Assembly: GCA_040398525.1 (NCBI GenBank) | Contig: JBBATY010000014.1 | Location: forward strand, 1 to 64,000 | Reading direction: 5' to 3' | DNA length: 64,000 bases | DNA from: VFMC01 sp040398525 | GTDB taxonomy: Bacteria > Actinomycetota > Acidimicrobiia > Acidimicrobiales > Ilumatobacteraceae | Part shown: piece after piece, positions 23,886 to 35,791 of the stretch | Position numbering within the stretch: the first letter of the stretch is position 1 | How the letters are laid out: every line of letters starts with the position of its first letter | Notes under the pieces: model-generated | The model's database searches: none | Seen by the model: the letters and a program-made list of their open reading frames with translations, nothing else | What the model was told of the DNA's origin: nothing | Program-made: the position numbers and the translations under genes

Positions 23886-26033
23886 ATGACCCAGCAGCAC
23901 CCGGATCTCGCCGACGAGCAGGCGTACATCGATCATGCGTACGACTGCCTCGAACGGAGCCGCACGGACGCCTGGAAGCTCCGTGAGCTGAGCGAGGCGA
24001 CCCTCGGGGGCACCTTCCAGGCCCGTTACGAGCGCGATGTGTTCGACGAGGCCCTCGTCAATCGCCTCACCCGTCTCGATCTCGGGGACGCAGCGCTGGT
24101 GTTCGGTCGGATCGACCGCCTCGTCGAGGGGCCGTCGGGTGTCGAGAGCTTCCACATCGGTCGGCTCGCGGTCGCCGACGCCGACAGCGAGCCGGTGGTG
24201 GTCGACTGGCGGGCACCCGTGGCCGAGCCGTTCTACCGGGCCACCGGGCGCGAGCCGATGGGCCTGGTGCGCCGGCGGCACTTCGCTGTCGAGGGGCGCA
24301 CACTGTTGGGCCTCGAGGACGAGCTGTTCGGTGAGGGTCATCTGGGCGTCGTCGGTGAGGACGGCGTCGTCGCCAGCGTGGGCGCGGTCGACCCGAACTC
24401 GCTGCGCGGGTATTCGACGCTGCTCGCTGCGCTGAGCCGCGGCCGCACTGGCCAGCTCGGCGACATCGTCGCCACCATCCAGGCCGAGCAGGACGAGATC
24501 ATCCGCAGCCCGCACGCTGGCGTGCTGGTGGTGCAGGGTGGGCCCGGCACGGGCAAGACCGTCGTCGCCCTCCATCGCGCTGCCTATCTGCTCTACACCT
24601 ACCGCTTCCCCCTCGAGGACCAGGGGGTGCTGGTCATCGGGCCCAACCGTGTGTTCCTGCGCTACATCGAGCGGGTCCTGCCGTCGCTCGGCGAAGCAGG
24701 TGTCGAGCAGGTGGTGCTCGCCGACCTGGTGCCCGATGTCGAGTGGAGCCGACCCGGGGTCGACCCCGCCGACTCGGCGTTGGCCGCCCGGGTGAAGGGC
24801 GATGTGCGGATGAGCGACGTCATCGACAAGGCGGTGACCGACCGTGAACGCCCGTTGCGGGCCGATCTCGTGGTGCCCTTCCGGGCCGGCTTCGTGCGCC
24901 TGCGCGCCGAGGAGTCGAGCCGCATCGTCCGTGCCGCGCAGCGTCGGTTCCGTCGGCACAACGCCGCGCGCAAGTGGGTCGAGGGCGAGGTCTGGTCGGC
25001 CATGGTGGCGACGTCGCGCGATGCTTCGGCCGGTCCGGACGACGTGCGCGACGCCGTGCGCGGGCTGCCCGAGGTGCGTGAGGCGCTCGAGCGGATGTGG
25101 CCGGTGCTCACACCGGCCGAGCTGCTCCACGACCTGTTCGGGTCGAAGGCGCTGTTGAAGCTGGCCGCCAGCAGCGTGCTCTCCGAGGACGAATACCTCG
25201 CGCTCCATCGGCCACGTGCTGCCGACGTGCGCGATGTGCGTTGGACCGAGCACGACGTCGCCCTGCTCGACGAAGCGCGCTCCTATCTCGGCCCGCGCCC
25301 GCAGCGGCGGGCGACGGGCGGCGACGAGACCGACGAGATCCGCACCTTTGGCCACATCGTCATCGACGAGGTGCAGGACCTCACCCCGATGCAGCTGCGC
25401 ATGGCCGCACGTCGATCGCTGAACGGCAGCATGACGGTGGTCGGCGACATCGCCCAGGCCACCGGTGCACTGGCCCCGGACGCGTGGGAGGACGTGCTCG
25501 CCCATCTGCCCGTCAACAAGGCTCCGCGGGTGATCGGCCTGAGCGTGGGCTACCGCATCCCCGACGTCATCATGGAGCTCGCCACGAAGGTGATGATGGT
25601 GGCGACCCCGTCCCTGCGGGCCCCGGTCAGCGTCCGTGTCGGTGACGACCCGCCGACGATGGTGTCGGTGGCCGGCGTCGACGAGCTGTACCCGGCTGCT
25701 GCTCGTGCAGCGGGCCAGCTGGCCGCCGAGCTCCGTGGCGGCAACATCGCCGTCGTCGTGCCCGACCCGGCCGTCGACGAGGTCTCGGCCGCGCTCGACG
25801 CCGCCGGGATCGCACACGGCCGGGCGACGCGCCAGGGCCTCACCGAGGCGATCACGGTCGTGCCGGTGAGCGTGGTGAAGGGCCTCGAGCTCGACGGGGT
25901 GGTCGTCGTCGAGCCGGCAGCGATCGTGCGGGCCGAGGCGCAGGGCCTGCGGGCGCTGTATGTGGCGCTCACCCGCAGCACCCGTCGACTCACCGTCGTC
26001 CACCACGAGCCACTGCCGGCCGCCCTGCGCTGA
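23886..26033 (+). CDS. HelD/HelR-like superfamily I ATPase (RNA polymerase recycling)
   Basis: A UvrD-like ATPase of 715 residues. The N-terminal helical arm (about 8-60) and DWRAPVAEPFYRAT (about 106-119) are characteristic of HelD proteins, which bind RNA polymerase and remove it from stalled complexes. Walker A GGPGTGKTVVA lies near 218, Walker B VIDEVQDL near 495, GDIAQATG is motif III-like, and YVALTRSTRRL is motif VI. The actinobacterial branch (HelR) is linked to rifamycin tolerance in some species. Whether this copy does that cannot be read here. The start is ATG at 23886; the 25 upstream in-frame residues are low-quality. Confidence 0.85.
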   Translation: MTQQHPDLADEQAYIDHAYDCLERSRTDAWKLRELSEATLGGTFQARYERDVFDEALVNRLTRLDLGDAALVFGRIDRLVEGPSGVESFHIGRLAVADADSEPVVVDWRAPVAEPFYRATGREPMGLVRRRHFAVEGRTLLGLEDELFGEGHLGVVGEDGVVASVGAVDPNSLRGYSTLLAALSRGRTGQLGDIVATIQAEQDEIIRSPHAGVLVVQGGPGTGKTVVALHRAAYLLYTYRFPLEDQGVLVIGPNRVFLRYIERVLPSLGEAGVEQVVLADLVPDVEWSRPGVDPADSALAARVKGDVRMSDVIDKAVTDRERPLRADLVVPFRAGFVRLRAEESSRIVRAAQRRFRRHNAARKWVEGEVWSAMVATSRDASAGPDDVRDAVRGLPEVREALERMWPVLTPAELLHDLFGSKALLKLAASSVLSEDEYLALHRPRAADVRDVRWTEHDVALLDEARSYLGPRPQRRATGGDETDEIRTFGHIVIDEVQDLTPMQLRMAARRSLNGSMTVVGDIAQATGALAPDAWEDVLAHLPVNKAPRVIGLSVGYRIPDVIMELATKVMMVATPSLRAPVSVRVGDDPPTMVSVAGVDELYPAAARAAGQLAAELRGGNIAVVVPDPAVDEVSAALDAAGIAHGRATRQGLTEAITVVPVSVVKGLELDGVVVVEPAAIVRAEAQGLRALYVALTRSTRRLTVVHHEPLPAALR

Positions 26034-26050
26034 GCGTCGGGCCATGGCCG

Positions 26051-26091
26051 GGCCGACCCGACGCGGCCGACCCGACGCGGCCGGACGACGC
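26051..26091. repeat. 14-bp tandem repeat between convergent genes
   Basis: GGCCGACCCGACGC occurs twice in tandem (26051-26064, 26065-26078), followed by a diverged third copy to 26091. It lies between the HelD/HelR stop and the lipoprotein stop, so it may act in termination or be neutral. Confidence 0.6.
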
Positions 26092-26098
26092 AGCCGGG

Positions 26099-26542
26099 CT
26101 AGGCGAGGAACGCGTCGACGAGGACGACCAGGTTCTTCAGCGACTTGTCGGCGTCGGCCACGCGCTTGTACTGGACGGCCTGATCGAAGCGGGCGACCTG
26201 CTGTTCGAAGCCGTCGAGGAGGTCGGGCCGTGTGGAGCGCACCTCGTCGCGAGCGGCCTCCCACAGCGCGGTGAGCCGCTCGACGGCGCTGCGGGCGTCG
26301 CCTCCGTCGATCATCAGTTGCGGCACGGACCCGGCCTCGGCGACCAGCCGGGGGAGGAGCTCGGCAGCGGTCCCGGTGGGCAAGGTGGTGGTCGTCGCGG
26401 CGACGGCGGTGGTGGACGAGGCCAGGCTGGCGTCGTAGGTGGTGCCGCTACAGCCCACGAGCGAGCTCGCCGGCACGGCCAGGAGGGCAAACGCGACCAG
26501 TAGACGAGCAGGTCGGCGCGTGGGTCGGGCGAGACGCTGCAC
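26099..26542 (-). CDS. Small predicted lipoprotein of unknown function
   Basis: 147 residues beginning with a basic region, a hydrophobic segment and the lipobox SLVGC (Cys about residue 31), then a Thr/Ala-rich linker to about 58 and a helical domain of some 90 residues. I do not recognise the family. The start is GTG, 6 nt after the stop of the DtxR-type regulator gene, so the two are co-transcribed. A metal-linked surface role is possible from context only. Confidence 0.7.
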   Translation of the reverse strand: MQRLARPTRRPARLLVAFALLAVPASSLVGCSGTTYDASLASSTTAVAATTTTLPTGTAAELLPRLVAEAGSVPQLMIDGGDARSAVERLTALWEAARDEVRSTRPDLLDGFEQQVARFDQAVQYKRVADADKSLKNLVVLVDAFLA

Positions 26543-26548
26543 GACGAC

Positions 26549-27211
26549 CTACGTGGTCACCAGGATGCGTGCGCTCGCAAATGCCCCGACGCCCACTGCT
26601 CGGCCTTCGATCTCGACCGTGGCGGTGCCGTCGGGCGACAGTGCGGTGAGCCGGCCGGCTCGGCCGGGGAGGATGCTCGACTGCTCGAGGAAGTCGAGCA
26701 GCCCGGGGGCGAACTCGAGCTCTTCAGGGATGCGGGTCACGGTGAAGTGCTGGCCAACGCCGAGGCTGCTGAGCGGAGCCAGGTCGGGTGCGGCGTAGGT
26801 CGAGCCGGGGATCGGGTTGCCGTGCGGGCAGGTGGTCGGTTGCCCGAGGACGCGATTCATGGCGTGCTCGACCGAATCGCTCATCACGTGCTCCCATTTG
26901 CCGGCCTCGTGGTGGGCCTCTGCCCACGACAGGCCGAGCACATCGGTGAGGAAGCGCTCGGCCAGGCGGTGGCGACGCACGACCTGCTGAGCGAGGACCT
27001 GCCCCGCCTCGGTGAGCGTGATCGAACGGCCGGCCTTGGTGACGAGCTGCTCGTCCTCGAGGCGGCGGAGCATCTCGCTGACGGCCGGTCGGCTCACCTG
27101 CAGCCGCTCGGCGATGCGGGCCGCGATGACCTCCACGTCGTCCTCGTGGAGCTCGAAGATGCACTCGCAGTACTCCTCGAAGGCGGGGTGGTGCTCTCCA
27201 GAGGCCGGCAT
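26549..27211 (-). CDS. DtxR/IdeR-family metal-dependent regulator
   Basis: A 220-residue metalloregulator. It has an N-terminal winged helix (VSRPAVSEMLRRLE about 39-52), a dimerisation and metal-binding domain (GLSWAEAHHEAGKWEHVMSD about 92-111, then CPHGNPIPG about 127-135), and a C-terminal SH3-like FeoA-type domain (about 150-220). It represses iron or manganese uptake genes when metal-bound. The spacing of His, Glu and Cys ligands suits this family, but Fe versus Mn cannot be decided. TAGCAT lies 6 nt upstream of the ATG. Co-transcribed with a small lipoprotein gene. Confidence 0.9.
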   Translation of the reverse strand: MPASGEHHPAFEEYCECIFELHEDDVEVIAARIAERLQVSRPAVSEMLRRLEDEQLVTKAGRSITLTEAGQVLAQQVVRRHRLAERFLTDVLGLSWAEAHHEAGKWEHVMSDSVEHAMNRVLGQPTTCPHGNPIPGSTYAAPDLAPLSSLGVGQHFTVTRIPEELEFAPGLLDFLEQSSILPGRAGRLTALSPDGTATVEIEGRAVGVGAFASARILVTT

Positions 27212-27217
27212 GCGGCC

Positions 27218-27223
27218 ATGCTA
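27218..27223 (-). promoter_or_regulatory. -10-like TAGCAT for dtxR-family gene
   Basis: On the minus strand, TAGCAT ends exactly 6 nt before the ATG at 27211. No ribosome-binding site is visible. Confidence 0.45.
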
Positions 27224-27324
27224 CCGGGGGTGGGTCCGAGCATGCCCGGCCGAGAAGGTGTCGACGTCGGTCATGGTTGCCGAATCGGGGTTGCTTCGGA
27301 CGGTCCGAGGCGAGAGGTGAACCG

Positions 27325-29436
27325 ATGCTCGACAACCCGCCCGACGTCCGCTCTGCACAGGGCCGTCCGACCGTCCTCCTGATCGGGCCCAAGGACGCCC
27401 GACGGCGAGCGCGAGCGAAGCTGACCGTCCAGCGCCTGGTCGAGGCTCCTGTGTGGCGCGACCTCCCGCCCGGTCCGGCCATCTGCATCGACGCCCGGAG
27501 GTTCGAGTACCTGTCGCCCGGGGGATTCGACGACATCGCGGCAGCCCTTGTTGCTGGCGCTGGGCTGGTCGTCCCGGCCTCGAACGCAGGGCCCTGGCCG
27601 ATGTGCGGCTTCGACAGCCCGCGTGGACCTGTGGGTCGTCGCGAGCTCGATGACCACGCCGAGCTGCTGCGCACGATGCTCGACGCCGAGCTCGAGGGCA
27701 CCATCACGCTCGACGGCAGCTACCCGGTGCCGGCGGTCGTGGGCGTCGCCGACGCCTCGCGCCTCACCTGTGGGCCCGATCTCGTGGGCGACCTCGCCGA
27801 TTTCGCGGCCGAGGCGCTGCTCCTGCCCGCCGTGTGGTGCCATGCCCGCGAGCGTGTGCTGCTGTCGGCGGCGATGATCGTCAAGAACGAGTCGCACAAC
27901 ATCGAGAAGGCGATCGAATCGGTGATCGGCATGGTCGACGAGGTGGTCGTCTACGACACCGGATCGACCGACGACACCGTCGAGCTGGCCAGGGCGATGG
28001 GTGCCGTCGTTCGCCAGGGGTACTGGGACGACGACTTCTCGCGGGCGCGCAACGAGGCCTGCCGGATGACCCGCGGCGAGTGGTACCTCGGCCTCGATGC
28101 CGACGACCGCCTGGTGGGCGACGCCGAGCAGTTCGCCAGCGCGCGGCGGCTGATCACCAACATCGGTGTGCGCCTGCCCATCCAGCTCAAGGCGTTCAAC
28201 GTGCTGAACGCCGTGACGGGCCAGTTGGACTCGGGGTTCTTCAGTCGCCGCATCTTCCCCAGCGAGATGCGTTGGAAGAACCGCGTCCACGAGGTCGCCG
28301 TTCGCCCCGATGGGCAGATGCCGTTGGAGGTCGTCAACCTCGACGGGCTCACCATCCGTCACGAGGGGTATGGCGGCGACATGACCGCGCGCCAGGACCG
28401 GAACCTGCGCCTTGCCCAGAAGCGTCTCGAGGACCGCGGCGACGATGCCGGTGCGGCGATGGACTGGTTCGAGCTCGGCCGCGCTGCGGTGGGCGCGGGT
28501 GATGTCGACATCGCACGCGATGCCCTCGACCACGCCATCGCACTTGCCGGCCCTGGCTCGGTGGAGGACTACTGCTCGCGTCTGTTCCTCGTCGGGCTGC
28601 GGAAGGGCCAGGGCGCAAGCGTCGAGGAGATGCAGGAACTGCTCGAACCGGTGCTCCGCGGTGCTGCTGCCCCTGCCAACGCGGCGCGCTGGGTGCTCGC
28701 CGGCGCCGTCAACGACCCGCGGCGGGCCCTCGAGCTGCTCGAGCATGTGCACCGCGTCGAGTACATGTTCGCCAACGCCTCGCCCGACGCCGTCGACGCG
28801 TTGCGCCTCTTCCTGCTGCTCACCGTCGGCGAGGCCGACATCGCCTTCGACGTGCTGCAGCGCATGGAGGCCCCGAGCCTGCAGCAGCACGCCTGGTGGG
28901 CGACCTCGCTCGCCTTGATGGCCGACCAGGATGCGTTCGTCGAGTTGATGGTCAACCGTCTCGAACCTGCCGATCTGTCGCAGTCGGTCATCGCCCTGAT
29001 GAGTGGCCCGGTGGCCGGGGCCTACGAGGTGGCGACCTGCCTGCTCGAGAGGTTCGGGCCCGTGCCGGCGCTGATCGCCTATCTGACGTCGGGCAGCCAG
29101 CGCAGCGGGTTCGTGCCAGCGCTCGACGCGCGGGTCCGCCTCGACAGCTTGGGGTACCTCGACGAGGGCGACCCGCTCGAGGTGCTCTACTCCAACGAGC
29201 TCGCGCCTCCTATCGACCGGATGCTCGCTGCACTCGTGCTCGACGAGGTGGCGCCGGGCCAGTCGTCGCGGACCTGCCAGATGGCCAGCCAGATCGACGA
29301 CGACATCGTGCCGGCGGTGCTCGAGGTGGTCGAAGCCCTGCTCCCCGATCTGGTGTCGGAGGCAGCGTCGGCACTGGCGACGAGCCCCGAGCGCAACGCC
29401 ACGGTGTTGCGAATGCTCGAACTGCTCGACGCCTGA
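27325..29436 (+). CDS. GT2-family glycosyltransferase fused to N-terminal and TPR-like domains
   Basis: A 703-residue protein. The first 175 or so residues form a domain I do not recognise. A GT-A glycosyltransferase 2 domain follows (about 180-360) with SAAMIVKNESHNIEKAIES, YDTGSTDDT, FSRARNEA and the DXD-like LDADDRL. The remaining 340 residues are helical; one stretch (about 365-410) resembles a TPR. There is no signal peptide or membrane helix, so it acts in the cytoplasm, perhaps on a protein or glycan precursor. The start is ATG at 27325 with GAGAGGTGA about 6 nt upstream; the 16 upstream in-frame residues look non-coding. Confidence 0.8.
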   Translation: MLDNPPDVRSAQGRPTVLLIGPKDARRRARAKLTVQRLVEAPVWRDLPPGPAICIDARRFEYLSPGGFDDIAAALVAGAGLVVPASNAGPWPMCGFDSPRGPVGRRELDDHAELLRTMLDAELEGTITLDGSYPVPAVVGVADASRLTCGPDLVGDLADFAAEALLLPAVWCHARERVLLSAAMIVKNESHNIEKAIESVIGMVDEVVVYDTGSTDDTVELARAMGAVVRQGYWDDDFSRARNEACRMTRGEWYLGLDADDRLVGDAEQFASARRLITNIGVRLPIQLKAFNVLNAVTGQLDSGFFSRRIFPSEMRWKNRVHEVAVRPDGQMPLEVVNLDGLTIRHEGYGGDMTARQDRNLRLAQKRLEDRGDDAGAAMDWFELGRAAVGAGDVDIARDALDHAIALAGPGSVEDYCSRLFLVGLRKGQGASVEEMQELLEPVLRGAAAPANAARWVLAGAVNDPRRALELLEHVHRVEYMFANASPDAVDALRLFLLLTVGEADIAFDVLQRMEAPSLQQHAWWATSLALMADQDAFVELMVNRLEPADLSQSVIALMSGPVAGAYEVATCLLERFGPVPALIAYLTSGSQRSGFVPALDARVRLDSLGYLDEGDPLEVLYSNELAPPIDRMLAALVLDEVAPGQSSRTCQMASQIDDDIVPAVLEVVEALLPDLVSEAASALATSPERNATVLRMLELLDA

Positions 29437-29466
29437 CCGGCTCGCGCCGGCTCGCGTCGGCTCGCA
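29437..29466. repeat. Three 10-bp tandem units after GT2 gene
   Basis: CCGGCTCGCG occurs at 29437-29446 and 29447-29456, with a two-mismatch third copy at 29457-29466. It starts immediately after the GT2 stop codon and before the lhr promoter. Confidence 0.55.
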
Positions 29467-29491
29467 CATCACGACCGTCACACCCCGGGCG

Positions 29492-29497
29492 TAGCCT
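29492..29497 (+). promoter_or_regulatory. -10-like TAGCCT for lhr
   Basis: TAGCCT ends 6 nt before the GTG at 29504, supporting that GTG as a leaderless start. No Shine-Dalgarno sequence is present. Confidence 0.45.
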
Positions 29498-29503
29498 TTC
29501 GTC

Positions 29504-33991
<4,488 letters not shown>

Positions 33992-34023
33992 GGGTCAGCC
34001 GGTCCCACCACCCGTAGCGCGGG

Positions 34024-34611
34024 TCAGCTGGTCGGACCGATCGAGCGCAGGCCGGCCCAGGCCAGGTTGGCCACCAGACGGGCCAGTTCGTCGGGGTCGA
34101 AGTCCTCGCCGCGCTCGACCAGGCGGCGCGACACGCCCTCGGCGAGGCCGACCAGGCCGTGGGCAAGGGTGCGCTGCTTCTCGTGGTCGATCTCGACGGC
34201 GATCAGCGGGGCGATGGCCGAGGCGGCATCCGACGTGATCCGCCGGATCGCCTTGGTGGCGCTTTCGTCACCGCTCGCCTGGGTGGAGAACAGCAGCAAG
34301 AACGCGTCGCGGTCGTCGGCCACCCACCGGAAGTACGCCTGGAAGCCGAGCTCGGTCTGGTTCTTGCCGTTGGTCGCACCGGCGGTGCCCTTGCTGATGG
34401 CCGTGATCATCCGCTTGCCGACATCGTCGATGAGGGCCAGGTGGAGGTCCTGCTTCGACGCGAAGTGCTGATAGAGCACCGGTTTGGTGACGCCTGCCGC
34501 CTCGGCGACGTCGTTCATCGATGCCCCGTGGAACCCCCGTTTGGCGAACACGGGGATGGCCACGTCGATGATCTGTTCGCGCCGTTCCCCGGCCGGGAGA
34601 CGAGTGTTCAT
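34024..34611 (-). CDS. TetR-family transcriptional regulator
   Basis: A 195-residue repressor-type regulator. The N-terminal helix-turn-helix is textbook TetR: GERREQIIDVAIPVFAKRG, then VAEAAGVTKPVLYQHFASK (about 35-53). The C-terminal ligand-binding domain (about 60-195) has no recognisable specificity; DRDAFLLLFSTQ resembles fatty-acid or steroid-pathway TetRs. It lies downstream of a small membrane-protein gene and near a crotonase gene, a possible target. A minus-strand TAGCCT lies 12 nt upstream. Confidence 0.88.
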   Translation of the reverse strand: MNTRLPAGERREQIIDVAIPVFAKRGFHGASMNDVAEAAGVTKPVLYQHFASKQDLHLALIDDVGKRMITAISKGTAGATNGKNQTELGFQAYFRWVADDRDAFLLLFSTQASGDESATKAIRRITSDAASAIAPLIAVEIDHEKQRTLAHGLVGLAEGVSRRLVERGEDFDPDELARLVANLAWAGLRSIGPTS

Positions 34612-34684
34612 GGGCGGCTCCCCAGGCTACCGATCGACGAGAGGCTTCCTGTCGCCTCGGTCGGTGCCCCCGGCAGCGGGCCCC

Positions 34685-34990
34685 TCAGAGGCCGCGCTCG
34701 CGGTCGTCGCGCTCGGCGGCCTTGATCGCATAGCCGAGCACGATCGACGGAGCCAGCAGGATCGAGCCGACGATCAAGGCGCCGATGACGATGCTGGCCA
34801 TGGTGGAGGTGAATCCCGTGGCGAGCGCGACCGCAAAGCACACGATCGCCACACCGAAGCCGAGATAACCCAATCGGTTCGCCAGCTGCGTCCACTTGGC
34901 GATCTGCTGGCGCCGGGCGCGGACGGGGTCGATCGTGTCGGGCCCGGAGCTTGGCGCGGGAGTGTGTGGGTCGCTGGTCGACGGCGGCAT
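34685..34990 (-). CDS. Small two-helix membrane protein
   Basis: 101 residues with a cytoplasmic Pro/Ser-rich head (1-35), two hydrophobic helices (about 41-59 and 66-88) and a short charged tail. I do not recognise a named family. It is divergent from the second crotonase gene with only 11 bp between starts, and is followed after 73 bp by the TetR gene on the same strand. The ATG codon shares a base with the crotonase -10-like hexamer. Confidence 0.7.
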   Translation of the reverse strand: MPPSTSDPHTPAPSSGPDTIDPVRARRQQIAKWTQLANRLGYLGFGVAIVCFAVALATGFTSTMASIVIGALIVGSILLAPSIVLGYAIKAAERDDRERGL

Positions 34991-34995
34991 ACAGT
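34990..34995 (+). promoter_or_regulatory. -10-like TACAGT for second crotonase
   Basis: TACAGT ends 6 nt before the ATG at 35002 and supports that start over an in-frame upstream start at 34951. It abuts the start codon of the divergent small membrane-protein gene. Confidence 0.45.
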
Positions 34996-35001
34996 CGGCA
35001 C

Positions 35002-35730
35002 ATGGTACGTGTCGAGTGGCGTGGTCAGGTGGTCGTCATCACGATCGATCGACCCGAACGGCGCAATGCCGTCGATCACGCGACGCTGCTTGCGCTCGTC
35101 GATGCCCAACGTCAGGCGGCCGAGGGCGGAGCACGGGTCGTGCTGCTCACCGGTGCGCCGCCGGCGTTCAGTGCCGGGGCCGATCTCACTGGCGTCGAGA
35201 GCGGCGAGTTCGTCGACACGCTTCGTGCCGTGCTGCGCGGCTTCACCGAGCTGGCGGCCATCACCGTGGCTGCTGTCGACGGCCCGGCACTCGGGGCAGG
35301 AACACAGCTGGCGATCGCCTGCGACCTGCGGATCGCCACGCCGACGAGCAGCTTCGGGATCCCTGCGGCGCGGCTCGGCCTGGCGGTGGACCGTTGGACC
35401 GTCGAGCGCCTGGCTCGCGAGCTGAGCTGGCCGGTCGCCAGGGCGATGCTCGTCGGGGCCGTCAGCTACCGGGCCGAGCACCTGCACACCACCGGCGGGG
35501 TGCATCGCCTCGGCGACCTGGCCGAGGCGCTGGTGTGGGCCGACGAGCTGGCGGCACTGGCGCCGCTGACGGTGGCTGCGCACAAGATGGCGCTCGAGCG
35601 GTCCGCGCCGGCCCCGAGCTTCGACCCGGTGTTCGAGCAGGCCTTTGCCGCGGCCTGGGCGAGCGCCGACGCCGAGGAGGGTCGGACGGCGTTCCTCGAG
35701 AAGCGCCGGCCCGAGTTCCGCGGCCGGTGA
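35002..35730 (+). CDS. Crotonase-fold protein lacking both catalytic glutamates
   Basis: A 242-residue member of the enoyl-CoA hydratase/isomerase superfamily. The oxyanion hole is intact (FSAGADLTG about 49-57, DGPALGAGTQLAIACD about 91-106). Both catalytic Glu positions are changed: GAGTQ carries Gln where GGCE is usual, and FGIPAAR carries Ala where FGQPE is usual. A standard hydratase reaction is therefore unlikely. It may be an isomerase, a dehydratase with other residues, or a CoA-ligand-binding protein. The start at 35002 is chosen from the upstream -10-like hexamer. It converges on the sortase gene. Confidence 0.82.
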   Translation: MVRVEWRGQVVVITIDRPERRNAVDHATLLALVDAQRQAAEGGARVVLLTGAPPAFSAGADLTGVESGEFVDTLRAVLRGFTELAAITVAAVDGPALGAGTQLAIACDLRIATPTSSFGIPAARLGLAVDRWTVERLARELSWPVARAMLVGAVSYRAEHLHTTGGVHRLGDLAEALVWADELAALAPLTVAAHKMALERSAPAPSFDPVFEQAFAAAWASADAEEGRTAFLEKRRPEFRGR

Positions 35731-35745
35731 CCCCGACCCGACGGC

Positions 35746-35791
35746 TGACCCCGTCTGGCCGGTGACCCCCTCTGGCCGGTGACCCGGGTCA
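35746..35791. repeat. 17-bp tandem repeat ending in 12-bp palindrome
   Basis: A TGACCCC(G/C)TCTGGCCGG unit occurs at 35746-35762 and 35763-35779, and a third begins at 35780. The third start forms the perfect palindrome TGACCCGGGTCA (35780-35791), which includes the sortase stop codon. It lies between convergent crotonase and sortase genes. Confidence 0.6.

Noticed and set aside
23841..26264. 807-codon minus-strand frame over the HelD/HelR gene
   Set aside because: Shadow of a gene with clear Walker motifs on the plus strand; the frame has no recognisable domain.
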